From contig JADGJT010000030.1 of NCBI GenBank assembly GCA_027604005.1, positions 51,615 to 102,940 on the forward strand: a DNA stretch of 51,326 nucleotides, read 5' to 3'. A model generated the notes under the pieces. It searched no databases, was not told where the DNA came from, and worked only from the letters and a program-made list of their open reading frames with translations. Numbering within the stretch: position 1 is the stretch's first letter; every line of letters begins with the position of its first letter. The translations under genes and the position numbers were made by a program. Positions 46,638 through 51,326 of the stretch are shown one piece after another. The DNA is from Dinochytrium kinnereticum. Taxonomy: Eukaryota > Chytridiomycota > Chytridiomycetes > Chytridiales > Chytridiaceae.

Positions 46638-49600
46638 CTAGTAAACGAGGTCAAAGGCAGGGGAGGTAACAACGTCGTAGTTGGAATCACCCTTAGCCCC
46701 AACCCTTCCAAAGTGCTTCAGTCCCGAGAACTTGACCTGGTAACGACCAGCGGGGAGCTTGATAAACTTCTCAATGGAGGTAGAGTTGGTGGTGATTTCA
46801 CCGTTCCACTGCCAAACAGTAGGTGCCTCAACACCCTGAGCAGCAGAGGGAGCGTTACGAGCAAGCTGGCTGAACACTCCAGGAGCCTTAGGTCCAACAG
46901 TGAAGATGGTGGGGCTGGCAACGTCCGTCAAGGGGCTTCCAACAATGTATCCAAGAGGGGTCTTGTGACGAATGTTACCGGGAAGTGCAGCCTTCTCAGT
47001 GGCGTTACCAGCGAACAGAACCTCGATCTTGGCGTAACGAGAGGTGGTTGAAGCGATGGGGAGGAGAGTCATACCGCGGGTGGCGTTGACGACAGAGAAG
47101 GGCTCGGCGGTCCTAAGGGGAACAAAGCTCCTGGAGGCGAAGGCACCGGTAGTGGAGGTGATATTAGAGGCGACCCTCCAGACGCCACCGAGGTATCGAG
47201 TGGTGAAGGTGGGGGACACTCGCGACCAGATAGGGGCATCCCTCCATGAGCCGACCATACCAGCGTAGGGGACGGAAGCGACGGGCATACCGTTGGACGA
47301 GAGGGTGAGGAAACCAGAGTAAACGGGGAAAAGACCTGCGATAGCATTGACGGGGGGCTTGAAGTGAACATTCACACGACGGGAAGCACCAGGGGCAAGG
47401 GTGAACTCGAGGAAGTCAACACGGTCATTGAGACGAGCAAACTTGACCTCTGCGTAGTCGGCGGTGAAGCGGGTTCCTGCAATGTTCTGAAGAGCATCAT
47501 CTCCGGCAACGAATCCGGTGGCCATGGCGGCACCGTTGGCGGTCAAGTTGTAGGTAACGGGCTTGGTGTCCGAGTTCGAAATGGTCAAAGTGTAGTGCTG
47601 CCTGGTGTACTTGGTGTCGTTCAAGCTCAGCGCGGGAGGGGTGACGAGTGTCTTCGTGGTGATGGCGTTATAGATGTTCAAGAGACCAGCACCCTGCCTA
47701 GCGACAGAGTCGGTAAGGACACCAAGACGGACGTTGGAGGGTCTGGCGGTGTTCATCAAAAGGGTCCTGGCCATCTCGAAACCGACCTTACCCTTCGCCT
47801 GGAGAAGGAGAGCGAGGGCGCCAGAGGTGTACGGGGCGGACATAGAAGTACCCGACTTGGCGCCATAGGCGACACGACCGCCAGACGAGAACCTAGAGAT
47901 GGTGGAGAGGACCTGACCACCGATACCACCAACATCAGGCTTGATGTTCAACTCTGGGTCGAGACCAGGGGACGAGAAGGAAGATATGGTGTTGGGGATG
48001 TTGAAGAAAATTCTGGCGGTCCTGTTAGCCCTCAAGGCATCAACAATAGCGGCACCAGCGACGTTGTTGGTGGCCATGGTAGGAATGCTGGGGATGCCGG
48101 GGATAATGGGAGCAGAACCGGTGTTTGAGTAGATAATGCAGGCGGAAGCACCGAGGGCGACAGCGTTACTGAATATACATACAAAAGAGTTGCGTTAGAA
48201 ATAGGGCCTTTCAGCAAACGATAGCCGGCTTTTCACGTACGTGCAGCGGGTGACCGAGTTGCCGGATCCCCAACGGATGAGAAGAGCCTTGCCCTTAGCG
48301 TCAACGGGAGCCGGGGGAGGGAGGGTAAGACCGTCAGTTAAAGTGTTGTTGATGATAGCATCAAGGTCTTCGGAAAAAGAAACGTTAGCTGATATCACAG
48401 ACCGAAAAAAAAAGAATAATAAAAAGGAATACAACATACCGAAAGCAACAACCTCGTAAGCCTGGTTGAAGTTAACGTTGGGGTTGGCTGATCCGAAACC
48501 AGCAGGGAAAACACGCCCTTCAAAGTTGAGGGTGGGAGCCGCAGTGGAGGGGTTGTCGTACGAGGCACTTCCAATGGCACCCTTCGAGACAGCAGGGGAT
48601 CCGTTGGTCATCAGACCAGCAGACTGCGAGTTACCGTTGGAGGCGACAACAATGTGACCAGCCTTGGCAACAACCTCAGCGGCGTAAGAGTCGGAACCGT
48701 CAGCGAAGACGGGACCACCGCCAAGGGACAGGTTGATAATGTCGGAACCATCAGCGGCGGCCCTGAAGATGGCGGCGGTGACGAGATCCTCGGAGGTGAA
48801 GTCGGCGTTGCATCCAAAAACACGGTAGGCACCGATGGTGGCCTCAGGGGCCACACCGGAAAAGTTGGAGGGGGGGTTGAAGACACCAGTGAGACCATAC
48901 CCGAATCCGCCAACAATACCTGTTGTTATAGGAATTGGTTACATTAAGAATCAAATCGCTACGTCAAGATATGAAAACCAAAGAGAACAAGCACATGAGG
49001 TTGTAAGACTTACCAGCAACGTGAGTTCCGTGAGAACTCGAGGAGCAATTGTCCATGGGATCAGCATCGGGGGTAATGATCGGGTTGGCAAAGCTGTAGT
49101 TGTCTCCAACCAAGTCGTAACCGTAAGCAACCTTGAAACCAGGTCCAAAACCGCCACCAAGAGCAGGGTGGAGGTAGTCAACACCAGAGTCGATGACAGC
49201 GACCTTGATACCCTTTCCGGTGAGGCCGAGAGTCTGACGAACCTGGTTGACACCGGTAATGGAGTGAACTCTCTCGGAGGAGAAGGCGTTGGCGTCGATG
49301 GCGTTCATGTCAATGTCCACGGGGAGAGCGGCAGCGATACCGCGGACTCGGTAGGTGTTGACGGTGGGGATGGCGCTGATGATTTCATCGGCTAAGGAGT
49401 TGATTTGGTGAGTAAAAGGCAGGGTGTTGGGGTGAGGGAAAGAACCGTTTCCAACTCACTTGATTCATCAGCGGGAACGGTGAATGAGATGGAGTTGATC
49501 AGGGGAGTCTTGACATTGGTTCGAACTGTGATGTCGGTGGCAGGGATACCGACGGCAGCCAACTTTTCAATAATGTAGGCCTGAGCATCCTCGATTTCTA

Positions 49601-49837
49601 ATGATAAACACAGGAATACGGTCAGACGGGGAAGCGAAAAGGCTGCAAAGAGAAAAAGGGACAAGACTCACGGGCGTCAAGCTCCACCCAGAAGGTACCA
49701 GGCAATGCATTCTCAGCACTGCCCTTAATGGCGATTGCCATCTCAACCTCCGGTGCCTCAAGGATGGGAACCTCATCCTGCGCGGCGACGGTGGCCACGA
49801 GCAGGGCGGCGATGGACAGGACCTTTGAGAAGAGCAT
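46638..49837 (-). CDS. Secreted subtilisin-like protease G (S8A, 939 aa)
   Basis: Six exons on the minus strand: 49672..49837, 49460..49597, 49014..49391, 48440..48919, 48241..48367, 46638..48168. Signal peptide (MLFSKVLSIAALLVATVAA). Exon 1 is 39-45 nt longer than in the others, adding an acidic stretch (EVPILEAPEVEM) before the pro-segment. Triad Asp169 (AVIDSGVDYLHP), His222 (SHGTHVAG), Ser538 (KSGTSMSAPY), Asn in ASNGNSQ. PA insert (AKGKALLIRWG ... TRCTNAVALGASAC) and Fn3-like region (LNDTKYTRQHYTLT); end GDSNYDVV ... FDLVY: clade I. It shares with A and F an intron just before the DLDA/DLTA segment, but lacks their two 3' introns. Extracellular endopeptidase by family. Confidence 0.93.
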
Positions 49838-49900
49838 GGTGAGTCCTTCAAGTGGTGCTGAAGGGGCGGGGTGAGGGGCGGCAGAAAGGAAGATGGAACG

Positions 49901-49908
49901 GTTTTATA
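49901..49908 (-). promoter_or_regulatory. TATA box of subtilase G
   Basis: The minus strand reads TATAAAAC about 64-71 bp before the start codon at 49837. Confidence 0.5.
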
Positions 49909-50019
49909 GAGGCCGAATATAAAATAAAATAAAATAGGTTGTGGGATGGGTCTGTTTTCCCCGGGCAGCTGGCAGGTCAGCCAGTCAGTCGGTCAGTTCA
50001 GCGCGTTGAACACAGGCAG

Positions 50020-50320
50020 AATAATAATTCTAATAATAAGGAGAAGAAATAATAAAAATAATTGCCCACATAATAAATATATCATCACAATAATTCATGA
50101 ATTATTATCATTATTATTAGTATTGAATTATTGATTGGGATGAAGGGAGATTATTCACAATAAATAAGTGTGTGTGAATTATTGCGAATTATTCATTTGA
50201 GGAATGGAAGAATGGGATGAAGGGAACACTCACTCAGAATAATAATAACAATAAATAAATAATATGACGATTAAATTAATAATAATGCATGCATAAATAA
50301 ATAAATAAATAATAATCGCA
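50020..50320. repeat. AAT/ATT-type simple sequence
   Basis: Interrupted AAT/ATT and AAATA units make up most of this stretch, unlike the flanking DNA. Confidence 0.7.
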
Positions 50321-51037
50321 GACAGCCAGGTGCTGCAATGGCCATTGGCTGCTTGCAGGCTGCCTTGCGGGCACAGCTCTCCTCTTTTGGGCATAATTTC
50401 TGTGCACACATCATCTTTGTTGGGATTGTGTGGCTGCTTGGCTGGCTTATCTGTCCCACCGTGCGTCCCTGTGTGTTGCACAGCGGTGATAAGGGAATTT
50501 ATTTGATGCCGAATGCAGACAAATGGACAACGGTGACACCATCAGCATCATCACTCAAAGGCGTTGTGATTTAATTTAATTTCACCACCTGGTGTTACAA
50601 AGTCACAACCCATCAAAGGACTTGGGTTTTTTCTCATCAAACTCCCAGCCCAGCCACCGTGGAACCCAGAGATTTCTTGGGATTTTGGCTTTCAAAAACT
50701 TTGTTTCCATGGCCTCCTCCTCAGTGGCCATCATGACGGCCTCATGAGCTAGTAAAGTTTACTGGGTTTCGCTTCCACAGGTTCTCCTAAGCCGTTTTGC
50801 GCCTCCAGTGACAGGATCTACAGGCTGGGTCATCTCCCGACTCGCCTCTGCCCTCTCGGAGGCGATCATGCAGCTTCTTTGACACGTTTGGTGTGTTGGT
50901 TTTCCCCGCTATGTCAGTAGCCATCACCACGCCGCTTCCATTGACAGAAGGTGTAATGCCGACCCCCAGGTGCACTGGCAGCAGGAGTAGCAGCGTGAGT
51001 GTGAGCATTGAGTTTTGAACAGTGGATTACCGTACTA

Positions 51038-51095
51038 CCGTTGGGTCTGACTCCACCCTGCTCCTCAGTAACGCGGGTGGAGTCAGACCCAACGG
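51038..51095. repeat. Perfect 21-bp inverted repeat, 16-nt loop
   Basis: Arms 51038..51058 (CCGTTGGGTCTGACTCCACC plus C) and 51075..51095 are exact reverse complements. The motif GGGTCTGACTCC resembles short terminal inverted repeats, but no transposase is seen nearby. Confidence 0.8.
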
Positions 51096-51166
51096 AAACC
51101 AAGTTTTTTCTTCATAAGAAATCGCTTTTCTGAGACCGTCAGCTATCTCGTATTTCATCAATAATA

Positions 51167-51268
51167 GTGGGTCTCAATATTAAATGTAGGTCGTTTTATA
51201 GGTCAGAATAAAAAAAATTTTCAATTATGGGAAATTGGTCCTATAAACATGAATTATTGAGACCCCAC
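51167..51268. repeat. Imperfect long inverted repeat (foldback/MITE-like)
   Basis: The outer arms GTGGGTCTCAATA and TATTGAGACCCCAC pair with one bulged base. Inner segments (GTTTTATAGGTC and GGTCCTATAAAC) also pair, around an A/T-rich centre. The 102-bp unit could be a small non-autonomous element. TAAATGTAG also occurs inside the left arm and again just outside the right arm. Confidence 0.55.
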
Positions 51269-51326
51269 CTTGGGACCTTTAAATGTAGATGGTCGCATTC
51301 AATAACTATTGATATGGTTTTCATAA

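Larger units (their letters stand above)
49838..51326. other. A/T-rich simple sequence and inverted repeats, no supported gene
   Basis: After the G promoter there is A/T-rich simple sequence (about 50020-50320) dominated by AAT/ATT units, including an 18-bp palindrome AATAATTCATGAATTATT at 50089-50106. From about 50580 composition returns to balanced, then two inverted repeats follow. A 73-codon minus-strand frame (51008 to 50787) begins with a hydrophobic stretch, but is too weak to call. Confidence 0.5.

Overview
The window is nuclear DNA of a fungus. Genes are split by many short GT...AG introns (about 50-260 nt), subtilase promoters carry TATA boxes, and the protein families are fungal: secreted S8 subtilases with PA and Fn3-like parts, a GPI-anchored Cys-rich protein, Ste3-like receptors, an F-box protein and an oxysterol-binding protein. 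The LRR type I membrane protein with a paired-Cys cap and the large subtilase family recall early-diverging (chytrid-like) fungi, but I cannot fix the phylum from sequence alone.

Left part (1-16 kb): a short PQ-loop protein (start unresolved); two tandem paralogous seven-helix receptors that look Ste3/class D-like, the first almost tail-less (323 aa) and the second with a tail of about 500 residues (841 aa); between them, divergent from the second, a small type II membrane protein with one canonical EF-hand; then an ORP/Osh oxysterol-binding protein, an F-box-like protein, and an LRR single-pass membrane protein.

Right part (16.6-49.8 kb): an array of seven full-length S8A subtilisin-like proteases, called A-G here (920-951 aa each), with one small GPI-anchored Cys-rich protein between A and B. 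Order and strand: A(+), B(-), C(-), D(-), E(+), F(-), G(-). I rebuilt every exon chain; all seven stay in frame from signal peptide to stop and keep the Asp/His/Ser triad. C-terminal sequence and introns divide them into clade I (A, F, G) and clade II (B-E), with clade II nested inside clade I. All should be exported, cleave off their pro-segment and digest extracellular protein, so the array is probably a secreted-protease reservoir for saprotrophic or host-associated nutrition.

The stretches at 29.7-32.6, 35.7-38.5 and 49.8-51.3 kb hold no gene I can support; the last contains strong inverted repeats. No rRNA, tRNA, CRISPR or intact transposase gene was seen.
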